Source of the DNA: a bacterium
GTDB lineage: Bacteria; Myxococcota_A; Bradymonadia; UBA7976; UBA1532
DNA length: 36,007 bases
Direction: 5' to 3'
Assembly: GCA_030426085.1 (NCBI GenBank)
Contig: JAUHYW010000091.1
Coordinates: forward strand, 1-36,007
The position numbers and the translations under genes are program-made. The notes under the pieces were generated by a model, which ran no database searches, had not been told where the DNA came from, and was given only the letters and a program-made list of their open reading frames with translations. Of the stretch, positions 10,326 to 17,523 are shown in pieces; position 1 is the first letter of the stretch; every line of letters starts with the position of its first letter.

Positions 10326-10341
10326 TGCAGCCGCCGTGCCA
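10326..10341 (-). promoter_or_regulatory. Sigma-54 (RpoN) promoter of the Cys-rich lipoprotein gene
   Basis: On the minus strand the sequence TGGCACGGCGGCTGCA matches the RpoN consensus TGGCACGNNNNTTGCW at every defined position but one (C for the first T of TTGC). GG and GC have the correct -24/-12 spacing. It points at the lipoprotein gene and predicts a 5' leader of about 64 nt. Such promoters need an NtrC-type activator. Confidence 0.72.
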
Positions 10342-10625
10342 GCCTCGAAATGACGCGTCGGAGCGCCCGGAGGCCGGTTTCGGGGTCGATCGCTGTCAGG
10401 ATCGGCCGACACCTGTCGACCGCCGACGACAGCCGGGTGCCCGCGCCGCCAATCTCGCTTGGCGTGATCCGGGCGTCGGGGTGTCGGCGGGGCATGACAG
10501 CGGTTGATTTCGGGCGGGTGATGGGGCCACCATGCGCCCGTTCGAGGCGGGTCGCCGCGCAACTCCAGACGCCACGGGGTATCTCACCCGGTCGACCCCC
10601 GCTGCTGCACCGCCGAAGGAAGAGA

Positions 10626-10654
10626 TTGCGCTCGGTCGCAGTCCCCGCTACGGT
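10626..10654 (+). promoter_or_regulatory. Sigma-70-type promoter of the L,D-transpeptidase gene
   Basis: TTGCGC (10626-10631) and TACGGT (10649-10654) are separated by 17 nt. The -10 box ends 8 nt before the ATG and no Shine-Dalgarno is visible, so the mRNA may be almost leaderless. Confidence 0.45.
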
Positions 10655-10662
10655 CACCCATT

Positions 10663-12969
10663 ATGCGACATATACACACATGTATTCTCGGCGTCGCCCT
10701 CGCGCTGTCGGCCTCCGGTTGCGCCGGAGGTCCGAGCGACGAGACCCCCGACGCCCCCAAGTCCCCGCCCGCGGGGGACGAGGCCAGCCCCCGGTCCGAG
10801 GCGCCCACGCCGAAGGCCCCCGAGAAGGTCGAACCGCCGCCTCCGCCCGACCCGCTGCGCCATCGGGACGACCTGCCGCCCGAGAAGCGCATCGTGATCG
10901 TCGTCGACGGCGAGCCGCGCATCGCCGACCTCGACGCGGCCCGGGCCGCCGGCTACACCGCGGTCGACTTCAGCGATGACTGGACGCCCTACATCTTCGA
11001 GGAGCGGCTCGACGCCGAGGGCGAGGTGCTCGAGAACCGCTACCGTCAGATCTACCTCGGGCTGGCCAACGACCGCACCGACGGCGACGGGCGGGCCCTG
11101 CCGGACAACGAGCTGAACTTCCTCGAGGTGTTCGGGATCCCGCCGTCGATGGGCGTGGTGCAGCGGCGCTTCCTCGAAGACGAGGAGAAGGCGTGCCACG
11201 AAGAGATCGACTACGCCGCGATGGCGAAGGTCGACAGCATCCCCTTCCTGCGGGGCGGCCGGCTGCGCAGCTACAAGTCGCGGGTGGCCCGGGCCCGGCG
11301 GGCGGTGAAGAAGGCCATCGACAAGGCGAACAAGAAGGGGCGCAAGGCGGCCGACGCGGCCATCCGGGCGGCGAAGAAGGAGAACAAGGCCCGCCAGGCC
11401 GAGTTCGAGCGGCAGATGGCCGCCCACCGCAAGCGGGTCGCCGAGGGGCCCCGCGATCAGCCGCGCCCGGCCCCGCCCGCCGCGCCGGACACCGTGCCGG
11501 TGCCCCCGAAGTGGACCCCGATCGAAGACGCCGAGGGGCTCGTGGCCCGCGATCCGGAGGTCGCCGGCACCGTCGAGGAGTCGATGGCCCTCGCCGAGCT
11601 GGCCACGAACCGGGAGGTCGCGTTCGACCACGTCGAGCGGCGGCTGAAGTGCGACGAGCACGACCGGCCGCGCTACAAGCACAAGAAGGGGCGCTTCGAT
11701 CACGGGCTGCGCATGGGCGTGCGGCGGTTCCAGCGCAAGCACAAGATCTACGAGTACGCCAACATGAAGGGCGAGACGATGGAGATGCTCGCCACGCCGC
11801 CCCGGCAGAGCAACTACAAGGCCTTCGTCCGGGTGCTGACCGAGCGGGTGGTCGCCGCGACCCACATCCTGGAGGACGGCACCACCCAGACCGGTGAGGA
11901 TCCGCCGACCTACACCGGCTCCGACGGCGCGCAGCACCCCATCCGCAATCTGGTCGACGAGTTCGTCACCGCGGCGACGAGCCAGCTCATGCTCGACACC
12001 CCCGACCGGGTGCTGGCGTTCTTCAAGCGCCACTCGGCGGAGGACTTCCAGACCTGGATGCGGGTGGGGGTCAAGTTCCCCGCGCTGCCCGAGTACTACG
12101 ACGGCGACATGGACCTCGAGATCGTCATCGACCGGGGGGACGTGTGGTACGACCTGCCGTACAACGACGCGGGCAAGGAGATCCGCCAGCCCCGCAGCCG
12201 CATGCCCAAGCTGATGGTCTACCTGCGGTGGAACGACCAGACCATCCGGCTGGTGCGGTGGCCGACGACCATCGGCGGCTGGCGCACCGATCTGGCGCCC
12301 AACGGCTACGTCTACATGCGCTACAAGGGCTCCGACGTCGGCGACCGGGTGATCCGCAAGATCATCTCCGGGCCGACCTGGGTGCCGCCGGAGAGCACCC
12401 CGCTCAAGAGCCTCGCCAAGCGGCGCTGGATCAACGGCAAGGCCCAGGGCATCGTCAACTACGAGGAGATGGGGCCGGGCTACCTCTCGGCCTACGGGCT
12501 GGTGGCGGGCTACTTCGTCATCCCCCGCCCCGACGGCAACGACGTCGACCGGGGCATCCGGGCCCACGGCTCGTCGGACTACATGTCCATCCGCAGCTCG
12601 CGCCGGTTCAGCCACGGCTGCCACCGGCTGCTCAACCACCTCTCGGTGCGGCTGTACGGCTTCGTGCTCAACCACCGCCCGCACACGGTGGGCGGCGACC
12701 AGAAGATGAACGCCCAGCGGCAGTTCTACTACAAGGAGCAGGTCTACCAGATGCGCATGCCCTCCCGGGGCTTCGCCTACTTCCTCGACCCGCCGATGCC
12801 GGTGCGGGTGCTCGAGGGGCGCATCCGGGGCAAGCGCAAGCGGCCCTACGAGGGCTACGTGAAGATCCCCGGCGAGACCTACCCCGATACGCTGCCCGGC
12901 GAGGCGCCGGCCGGTGAGGACGACCGGGCCGGGGGCGGCGCGGTGGCCGACGAGGACGACGACGCATGA
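10663..12969 (+). CDS. Large lipoprotein with L,D-transpeptidase (YkuD) active site
   Basis: This 768-residue lipoprotein (lipobox ASGC, Cys20) starts with a Pro/Glu-rich linker. A long middle region includes a Lys/Ala-rich helical stretch (about 205-265) and a segment like a peptidoglycan-binding motif (LRMGVRRFQRKHKI, about 350-363). The C-terminal part carries His635 in RAHGSS and SHGC (650-653) with Cys653. That is the HG...SHGC arrangement of YkuD L,D-transpeptidases, which cross-link peptidoglycan or attach proteins to it via a Cys acyl-enzyme. The motif continues CHRLLNH instead of the common CxRL/M. The protein is two to three times the length of typical members. It lies in the periplasm, probably outer-membrane anchored. 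The next gene overlaps by 4 nt (ATGA), suggesting a functional pair. The active-site assignment is strong; the role of the N-terminal 400 residues is unknown. Confidence 0.86.
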   Translation: MRHIHTCILGVALALSASGCAGGPSDETPDAPKSPPAGDEASPRSEAPTPKAPEKVEPPPPPDPLRHRDDLPPEKRIVIVVDGEPRIADLDAARAAGYTAVDFSDDWTPYIFEERLDAEGEVLENRYRQIYLGLANDRTDGDGRALPDNELNFLEVFGIPPSMGVVQRRFLEDEEKACHEEIDYAAMAKVDSIPFLRGGRLRSYKSRVARARRAVKKAIDKANKKGRKAADAAIRAAKKENKARQAEFERQMAAHRKRVAEGPRDQPRPAPPAAPDTVPVPPKWTPIEDAEGLVARDPEVAGTVEESMALAELATNREVAFDHVERRLKCDEHDRPRYKHKKGRFDHGLRMGVRRFQRKHKIYEYANMKGETMEMLATPPRQSNYKAFVRVLTERVVAATHILEDGTTQTGEDPPTYTGSDGAQHPIRNLVDEFVTAATSQLMLDTPDRVLAFFKRHSAEDFQTWMRVGVKFPALPEYYDGDMDLEIVIDRGDVWYDLPYNDAGKEIRQPRSRMPKLMVYLRWNDQTIRLVRWPTTIGGWRTDLAPNGYVYMRYKGSDVGDRVIRKIISGPTWVPPESTPLKSLAKRRWINGKAQGIVNYEEMGPGYLSAYGLVAGYFVIPRPDGNDVDRGIRAHGSSDYMSIRSSRRFSHGCHRLLNHLSVRLYGFVLNHRPHTVGGDQKMNAQRQFYYKEQVYQMRMPSRGFAYFLDPPMPVRVLEGRIRGKRKRPYEGYVKIPGETYPDTLPGEAPAGEDDRAGGGAVADEDDDA

Positions 12970-13511
12970 TCAGGCTGATGTGGGCGATGGCCGCGCTGCT
13001 GCTGCCGGCCGGGGGCGCCATGGCCGCGCCGGGGGACGATAAGCCGGCGGTGGTCAAGGACTTCGAGGCGGGCGAGGCGGCCGACGCCGCGCCGGCGAAG
13101 GCCGAGGCGGCCGCCAAGAAGAAGAAGCCCCGCAAGAAGACCGTGAAGCTGAGCTTCACCACCTCGCCCCGGGTCAAAGCCCGGGTCTACTTCGGCCGCA
13201 AGCTGCTGGGCACGACCCCGTTCTCGGTCGACTGGCCCCGGGACTCGGGCCCGGTGGACGTGGTGGTGCGGGCCTACGGCTACCTGCCGGTCAATACCCG
13301 GGCCTACACCTTCCGCGACGACGACGTCAGCGTGCGGCTCACCCGGCCGGACGACGCCAGCCGGCTGCTGGGCTACAAGGCGCCGGTGGAGCCGCCGCCC
13401 GAAGAGGGCGCGGACGAAGAGGGTGGAGAGGGGGAGGGCGACGAGGGGGCGAGCCCCGGCGGGGCCGCGCCGACCCCGACGCCCGCCGCGCCGACGCCGG
13501 CCACCCCCTGA
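12966..13511 (+). CDS. Secreted PEGA-like domain protein
   Basis: This 181-residue protein has a signal peptide (about 1-21, ending GGAMAAP). Then comes an Ala/Lys-rich linker with KKKKPRKK, and a beta-rich domain at about 60-128 (KLSFTTSPRVKARVYFGRKLLGTTPFSVDWPRD). This matches the PEGA pattern of small surface beta-domains: P...V...G..LG.TP followed by a V.V.A.GY segment. The C-terminus is acidic and Pro/Ala-rich low complexity. The ATG overlaps the L,D-transpeptidase stop by 4 nt, so the two are co-translated. It may bind or position the transpeptidase in the periplasm; this is inference from gene order. Confidence 0.82.
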   Translation: MIRLMWAMAALLLPAGGAMAAPGDDKPAVVKDFEAGEAADAAPAKAEAAAKKKKPRKKTVKLSFTTSPRVKARVYFGRKLLGTTPFSVDWPRDSGPVDVVVRAYGYLPVNTRAYTFRDDDVSVRLTRPDDASRLLGYKAPVEPPPEEGADEEGGEGEGDEGASPGGAAPTPTPAAPTPATP

Positions 13512-13535
13512 CGGGCCGGCCGGCTCACCCCGCCG

Positions 13536-14000
13536 TCAGAGCGGGCGGGTCGGGATCGCGGTGCGGACCCAGAAGCCCACCATGTCGTCGACCTCGAAGA
13601 TGATCTCGAGCAGGTCGCCGTCTTCGCCGCAGAAGATCTGCTCCGACGTGTCGCTGTGGCGCCAGGTGTAGCGGGCGACGCACAGCCCGTCGGGCGCTTC
13701 GCACTCGAGCGGCTCGTTCGACTCGGGGTCGACGATCTCGTCCGGGCGGGGCTCGACCATCAGCGCCAGCGGGGTCGAGACCACCGTCGCCGTCGGCTCG
13801 TCGAGGTCGATCACCCCGTCGAGATCGGCGACCTCCACCGTGACCTGATCGAGCTTGTAGACCCCCTCGACCCGGCGGCAGACGCCCTCGGCCGAGAGCA
13901 CGAACGGCTTGTTGGGCGGCACCGGATCCTCACCGCAGCCGAAGCCGCCGAGGGTGGTGAGCGCGGTGAGCAGCGGCAGGGCGAGGCGGGTGGGCGACAT
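13536..14000 (-). CDS. Small lipoprotein of unknown function
   Basis: The ATG at 14000 with GGGAGAAG just upstream gives a 154-residue protein. The signal peptide ends in the lipobox GGFGC (Cys22). The mature part is acidic and beta-rich, with four further Cys (about 41, 118, 126 and 142 of the open frame's mature region, likely two disulfides), and ends in WVRTAIPTRPL. I recognise no family. It is transcribed alone, convergent with the PEGA gene (24-bp gap) and divergent from the next PEGA/barrel gene. A sigma-70-like promoter lies 25-54 nt upstream. The longer in-frame start at 14054 would bury the signal peptide and is rejected. Confidence 0.78.
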   Translation of the reverse strand: MSPTRLALPLLTALTTLGGFGCGEDPVPPNKPFVLSAEGVCRRVEGVYKLDQVTVEVADLDGVIDLDEPTATVVSTPLALMVEPRPDEIVDPESNEPLECEAPDGLCVARYTWRHSDTSEQIFCGEDGDLLEIIFEVDDMVGFWVRTAIPTRPL

Positions 14001-14024
14001 GGCTTCTCCCGAGTCAGGCGGGCG

Positions 14025-14054
14025 AGGATAGGCCACCGCCCGACGGCGAGGCAA
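14025..14054 (-). promoter_or_regulatory. Sigma-70-type promoter of the small lipoprotein gene
   Basis: On the minus strand, TTGCCT (14054-14049) and TATCCT (14030-14025) are spaced by 18 nt. A short leader with a GGGAGAAG ribosome binding site leads to the ATG at 14000. Confidence 0.5.
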
Positions 14055-14119
14055 GCGCCGCCGATCGCGCGTCGGGCGACCCCCGAGTACGGATGATTAC
14101 TGAACGTGAATGTATTCTG

Positions 14120-14149
14120 TTGTCCTACATGCTCTCTTCGGGCTAGAGT
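14120..14149 (+). promoter_or_regulatory. Promoter of the double-PEGA/barrel gene
   Basis: TTGTCC (14120-14125) and TAGAGT (14144-14149) have an 18-nt spacer in a locally AT-rich stretch. The -10 box ends 6 nt before the GTG start at 14156, so transcription would begin at or next to the start codon. Confidence 0.45.
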
Positions 14150-14155
14150 CCGGTC

Positions 14156-15589
14156 GTGCTGACGCTCATCACCACCGTGATCCTGGCCGCCAACCCGCCG
14201 CTCGACTGGCAGTTCCCCGGCGTGTCGGGGCCCGCTCTGCAAGCCGCGGTGCGCGCCGCCGCCGGCCCCGTACCCCGGGGTCACCTCTTCGACGAACCGG
14301 CCCGCGAGGCCCACCTCGCCGAGGTGCGCTGGCCCGAGAGCCTGGGCTGCCTGTCGGACGAGGCCGCCTGCGCCGACGCCCGGCGGGCGGTCTTCGCCGC
14401 CTTGCAGCTCGCCGGGCAGGTCGTCGCCACCGCCGAGGGCGCCGACGGCGGGCACCGGGTCGTGCTGACCCTGCACGGGCTGCAAGCGCCCGAGCCCCAG
14501 ATCTACACCGGCGAGGGCCCGACGCTCGAAGAGGCCGCCCGGGACGCCTACACCGCCTTGCAGGGGCGGGTGACGCTGGTGCTGACCCTCGACCCGCCCG
14601 ACACCTCCATCCGGCTGGACGGCGAGCCCTTCGGCCAGGGGTCGGGCACCTACACCGTGCCCCCCGGCGATCACGACCTGACCTTCGAGTCCCCCGGGCG
14701 GCGCACGGTCAAGCAGCCCATCCGGGGTGATGCGGGCGAGACGCTGACCATCGAGATGGCGCTGCCGGCGGCGGTGGGCCGGCTGAAGCTGGCCGTCGAG
14801 CCGGCGAGCGCGACCGTCTTCCTCGACGGGGCCAAGTGGCCCGACCCGGGCGCCGCCCGCGAGCTGTCGCCGGGGCCGCACGCGCTGCGCCTCGAGGCCG
14901 AGGGCTACGAGACCTTCACCGAGGAGATCACGATCAAGTCGGGCACGGCCCACGAGATGAGCCTCAAGCTGCGCCCCGATGAGCCCACCTGGCGCGAGGC
15001 GTTGGCCCGGCCGCACCCCGACACCCGGGCCCGCCCGTGGACTCTGCGGGCCGATCTGCGGCTGGCCTCGGCCCGGGACGGCGAGGTGGGGCTGGCGCTG
15101 CCCAACGGCGGCGAGCTGGCCTCTCAGGATCTGTCCATGGGCACCGTCGGCGTCGGCTTCTCGGTCGGCTGGCGCTCGGACCACCTGCTCATCGAGGGGC
15201 TGGGGCTGTCCTACGCCGCCGGCAGCGAGCAGACCGGGGCCACCTTCGAGAACGGCAGCACCAGCGGCGACATCGACGCGCTCAGCCAGCTCACCCTGCG
15301 CCCGCTGTGGGTCGGGGCCCGCTACCCGATGTGGCGCGTCGAGCCCTACGCCCTGGCGGGGGTCGGCTTCGTGTGGGAGACCTTCGACGTCGACCGGCCC
15401 AGCGGCGCGCAGCAGGTCAGCGACACCCGGTTCCTGCTGGGAGCCGAGCTGGGGCTGCGCTACGCGTTCGACGACGCGCTGTCGGCCGGGATCGGCGCGG
15501 CGTTCGACTTCTGGCCCGGCGAGCGGGCCTCGGCGGCCTTCCTGATCCAGGTGGGCTACGCCCTCGACCTGCCGGAGCCGTGGAAGTGA
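14156..15589 (+). CDS. Double PEGA-domain protein with C-terminal outer-membrane beta-barrel
   Basis: This 477-residue protein starts at GTG with a short hydrophobic N-terminus (LTLITTVILAA), probably a signal peptide. Residues about 20-135 form an alpha/beta periplasmic domain I do not recognise. Two PEGA domains follow at about 139-203 (DTSIRLDGEPFG) and 207-272 (ASATVFLDGAKW...GYETFTEEI). The last 180 residues show alternating amphipathic strands with aromatic residues (GFSVGWRSDHLLIEG, LRPLWVGARYPMW), typical of an outer-membrane beta-barrel. The likely role is an outer-membrane protein presenting PEGA domains to the periplasm. The next gene, a TPR protein, overlaps by 4 nt, pointing to a joint assembly. 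Confidence 0.84.
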   Translation: MLTLITTVILAANPPLDWQFPGVSGPALQAAVRAAAGPVPRGHLFDEPAREAHLAEVRWPESLGCLSDEAACADARRAVFAALQLAGQVVATAEGADGGHRVVLTLHGLQAPEPQIYTGEGPTLEEAARDAYTALQGRVTLVLTLDPPDTSIRLDGEPFGQGSGTYTVPPGDHDLTFESPGRRTVKQPIRGDAGETLTIEMALPAAVGRLKLAVEPASATVFLDGAKWPDPGAARELSPGPHALRLEAEGYETFTEEITIKSGTAHEMSLKLRPDEPTWREALARPHPDTRARPWTLRADLRLASARDGEVGLALPNGGELASQDLSMGTVGVGFSVGWRSDHLLIEGLGLSYAAGSEQTGATFENGSTSGDIDALSQLTLRPLWVGARYPMWRVEPYALAGVGFVWETFDVDRPSGAQQVSDTRFLLGAELGLRYAFDDALSAGIGAAFDFWPGERASAAFLIQVGYALDLPEPWK

Positions 15590-16584
15590 AGGCCGTCGCC
15601 CTGCTGCTGTTTGCGCTCGCCCCGTCGATCGCCTGGGCCCAGGCCGACGCCGACGACCTGCCCCCGCCGGTGGCCGAGGCCGAAGAGAACCCCGGCGCGC
15701 CGCTGCCCGACGACCCCGACGTGGCGGTCGGCCGCGAGGCGTACAACGCCGGCGACTTCGCCGCGGCGGTGACCGCCTTCCGCGCGGTGGCCCGGCGCCA
15801 CCCGGAGAACCCCGCGATCTATCGGGCCCTGGCCCGGGCGGCGAGCTGGGCCGACGCGCCGGAGACCGCCATCCGGGCCTATCGGCACTACCTCGCCCTG
15901 GCCCCGGGGGCCGCCGACGGGGACAAGGTGAAGGCCGAGCTGACCCTGGCTCTGCGCAAGACCGAGAGCCCGCCGGCCGAGGGCCCGCCGCCCGCGGTCG
16001 CCGAGGCGCTGGCGGCGGTGATCGAGCGGTCGAAGGCCGACGCGTTCGCCGGTGAGGCGGGGGCGCTGGCCGCCCTCGACGCCCTGCTCGCGATCGATTA
16101 CGTGGGCCCCGAGCTGGCCGAGGGCCGCCGGGCGGTGGACGAGACGCTGCGCCGGCGCACCGACGAGCTGATCGGGCGGTGGTGGGCTCCCGACGACCGG
16201 GCCTCGCCCGAGGCGCTGACGGCGATGGCCGCCGGCTGGGCCGCCCGGGCGAAGCGGGGCGCGCTGGATTACGAGGCGGAGCGCATGTCGGCCGCGGTCA
16301 CCGGGCTGGGTCAGCTCGCCGGGCAGAAGTGGTCCGAGGCGATCGAGACCCTGGGCCCGGTGGCCCCCGGCGACCCCCGGCTGCGCTACGCCCAGGCGGT
16401 CGCGCTCGCCCGGGCCGAGCGCCACGTCGAGGCCGAGCAGGTGCTCGCCGCGCTCGCCCGCGACGCCGACGACCCCCGGGTGGCGGCGCTGCTCGGCCTC
16501 GTGCGCCGGGCGCAGGGGCGCATCGACCACGCGCTCGACGCGTGGCGGATCGCGCTCGAGCCGCCGGCCGCCGGAGCGCGTTGA
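15586..16584 (+). CDS. Periplasmic TPR-repeat protein
   Basis: The GTG at 15586 overlaps the previous stop (GTGA) and gives 332 residues. The signal peptide is cleaved near AWAQA (about residue 20). TPR-like helical pairs occupy about 45-115 (AYNAGDFAAAVTAFRAVARR, IYRALARAASWADAPETAI). More degenerate TPR-like repeats sit towards the C-terminus (RYAQAVALARAERHVEAEQ, VRRAQGRIDHALDAWRIAL). There is no enzymatic motif. TPR proteins of this type act as scaffolds. Coupling to the PEGA/barrel gene suggests the two proteins interact at the outer membrane. The longer in-frame extension upstream is a shadow of the barrel gene. Confidence 0.83.
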   Translation: MKAVALLLFALAPSIAWAQADADDLPPPVAEAEENPGAPLPDDPDVAVGREAYNAGDFAAAVTAFRAVARRHPENPAIYRALARAASWADAPETAIRAYRHYLALAPGAADGDKVKAELTLALRKTESPPAEGPPPAVAEALAAVIERSKADAFAGEAGALAALDALLAIDYVGPELAEGRRAVDETLRRRTDELIGRWWAPDDRASPEALTAMAAGWAARAKRGALDYEAERMSAAVTGLGQLAGQKWSEAIETLGPVAPGDPRLRYAQAVALARAERHVEAEQVLAALARDADDPRVAALLGLVRRAQGRIDHALDAWRIALEPPAAGAR

Positions 16585-16597
16585 CATCCGGGTGTCA

Positions 16598-16626
16598 TTG
16601 CGCCGTATCGGGGGCCGGAGTATTCT
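16598..16626 (+). promoter_or_regulatory. Sigma-70-type promoter of the PP2C phosphatase gene
   Basis: TTGCGC (16598-16603) and TATTCT (16621-16626) are spaced by 17 nt. The same TTGCGC box is used before the L,D-transpeptidase gene. A perfect TTGACA also occurs at 16581-16586 but is too far from the -10 box. The leader to the ATG is about 47 nt. Confidence 0.55.
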
Positions 16627-16679
16627 GCCGACCTCGCGCCGGGCGCGGGGTCCAAAGTGCTTGTGAGGGACAGCCGGGG

Positions 16680-17513
16680 ATGAGCAAGACCAACCGACGC
16701 GACGTGCGCAGAAGTCTGCCCCGCCTCGAGACCGCCGTGCCCGACTTCCGGCTGGTGGCCCACGGGGCCACCGACGTCGGGCGTCGGCGCGAGGTCAACG
16801 AGGACTCGTTCCTCATCCTGCCCCGCAACCACGTCTGGATCGTCGCCGACGGCATGGGCGGGCACGCCGGGGGCCAGGTGGCGAGCACCCTGACCATCGG
16901 CACCGTAGGCGACGCGCTGGTGCGCCGGCTCTCCGACGCCGAAGAGAAAGCCGAGGGCCCCGACCCCATCAACGTGGCGATGGTCATGGAGGAGTCGGTG
17001 CTCGAGGCGTGCCACACCGTCTTCGACACCGCCCGCGAGCAGCCCGAGCTGACCGGCATGGGCAGCACCGTCACCGCGATGATGGTCTACGGCGCCGAGG
17101 CGTGGTTCGGCCACGTCGGCGACAGCCGGGCCTACCTGGTGCGCGAGGGCAAGATCCACCAGATCACCGAGGACCACTCGCTGGTGCAGGAGCACGTCGC
17201 CGCCGGGCTCATCACCCCCGAGCAGGCCCGGGTCTCGGTCATCCGCAACATCATCACCCGCAGCATCGGCTTCGAGCGCCACGTCAAGGTCGACGTCGGC
17301 GCGGTGCCGCTCGAGCGGGGCGACCTCTTCCTGCTGTGCTCCGACGGGCTGACCGGTCACGTCGAGGATCACGAGCTGCTCGAGATCATCGAGGGCAACA
17401 AGCGGGGCGCGGTGCCCAAGATCCTGATCGACCTGGCCAACAGCCGGGGCGGCGAGGACAACTGCACGGTGATCCTGGTGGCGGTCACCGCCCGCCGCGG
17501 GCGGCGCTCCTGA
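16680..17513 (+). CDS. PP2C-family Ser/Thr protein phosphatase
   Basis: This 277-residue phosphatase of the PPM/PP2C family (Stp-like) dephosphorylates phospho-Ser/Thr proteins using two metal ions. Metal-binding residues are present: Asp42 in REVNEDSF, Asp57-Gly58 in VADGMGGHAGG, Asp222 in CSDGLTGH and Asp260 in GGEDNCTV. GMGSTVTAM and GHVGDSRAY complete the signature. A 25-residue basic N-terminal extension precedes the domain, and there is no membrane segment, so it is cytosolic. A GAGGGA site ends 9 nt before the ATG. It is the natural counterpart of Hanks-type kinases such as the one at 5044-6624, though it is not adjacent. A GT2-TPR gene follows after 10 nt. Confidence 0.95.
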   Translation: MSKTNRRDVRRSLPRLETAVPDFRLVAHGATDVGRRREVNEDSFLILPRNHVWIVADGMGGHAGGQVASTLTIGTVGDALVRRLSDAEEKAEGPDPINVAMVMEESVLEACHTVFDTAREQPELTGMGSTVTAMMVYGAEAWFGHVGDSRAYLVREGKIHQITEDHSLVQEHVAAGLITPEQARVSVIRNIITRSIGFERHVKVDVGAVPLERGDLFLLCSDGLTGHVEDHELLEIIEGNKRGAVPKILIDLANSRGGEDNCTVILVAVTARRGRRS

Positions 17514-17523
17514 CGGCGCGCCG

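Larger units (their letters stand above)
10252..10662. other. 411-bp divergent intergenic region
   Basis: This region separates the lipoprotein gene (minus) from the L,D-transpeptidase-like gene (plus). It contains the sigma-54 site at 10326-10341 and a sigma-70-like promoter at 10626-10654. The stretch 10345-10620 shows no convincing gene on either strand and could hold activator-binding sites for the sigma-54 promoter. Confidence 0.6.

Noticed and set aside
13811-15184. 457-codon minus-strand frame over the PEGA/barrel gene
   Set aside because: The plus strand carries clear PEGA and barrel features; this frame is a GC-skew shadow.
16581-16611. TTGACA (16581) paired with TATCGG (16606) as the PP2C promoter
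   Set aside because: The spacing is 19 nt and the -10 box is poor; TTGCGC-N17-TATTCT just downstream is better.
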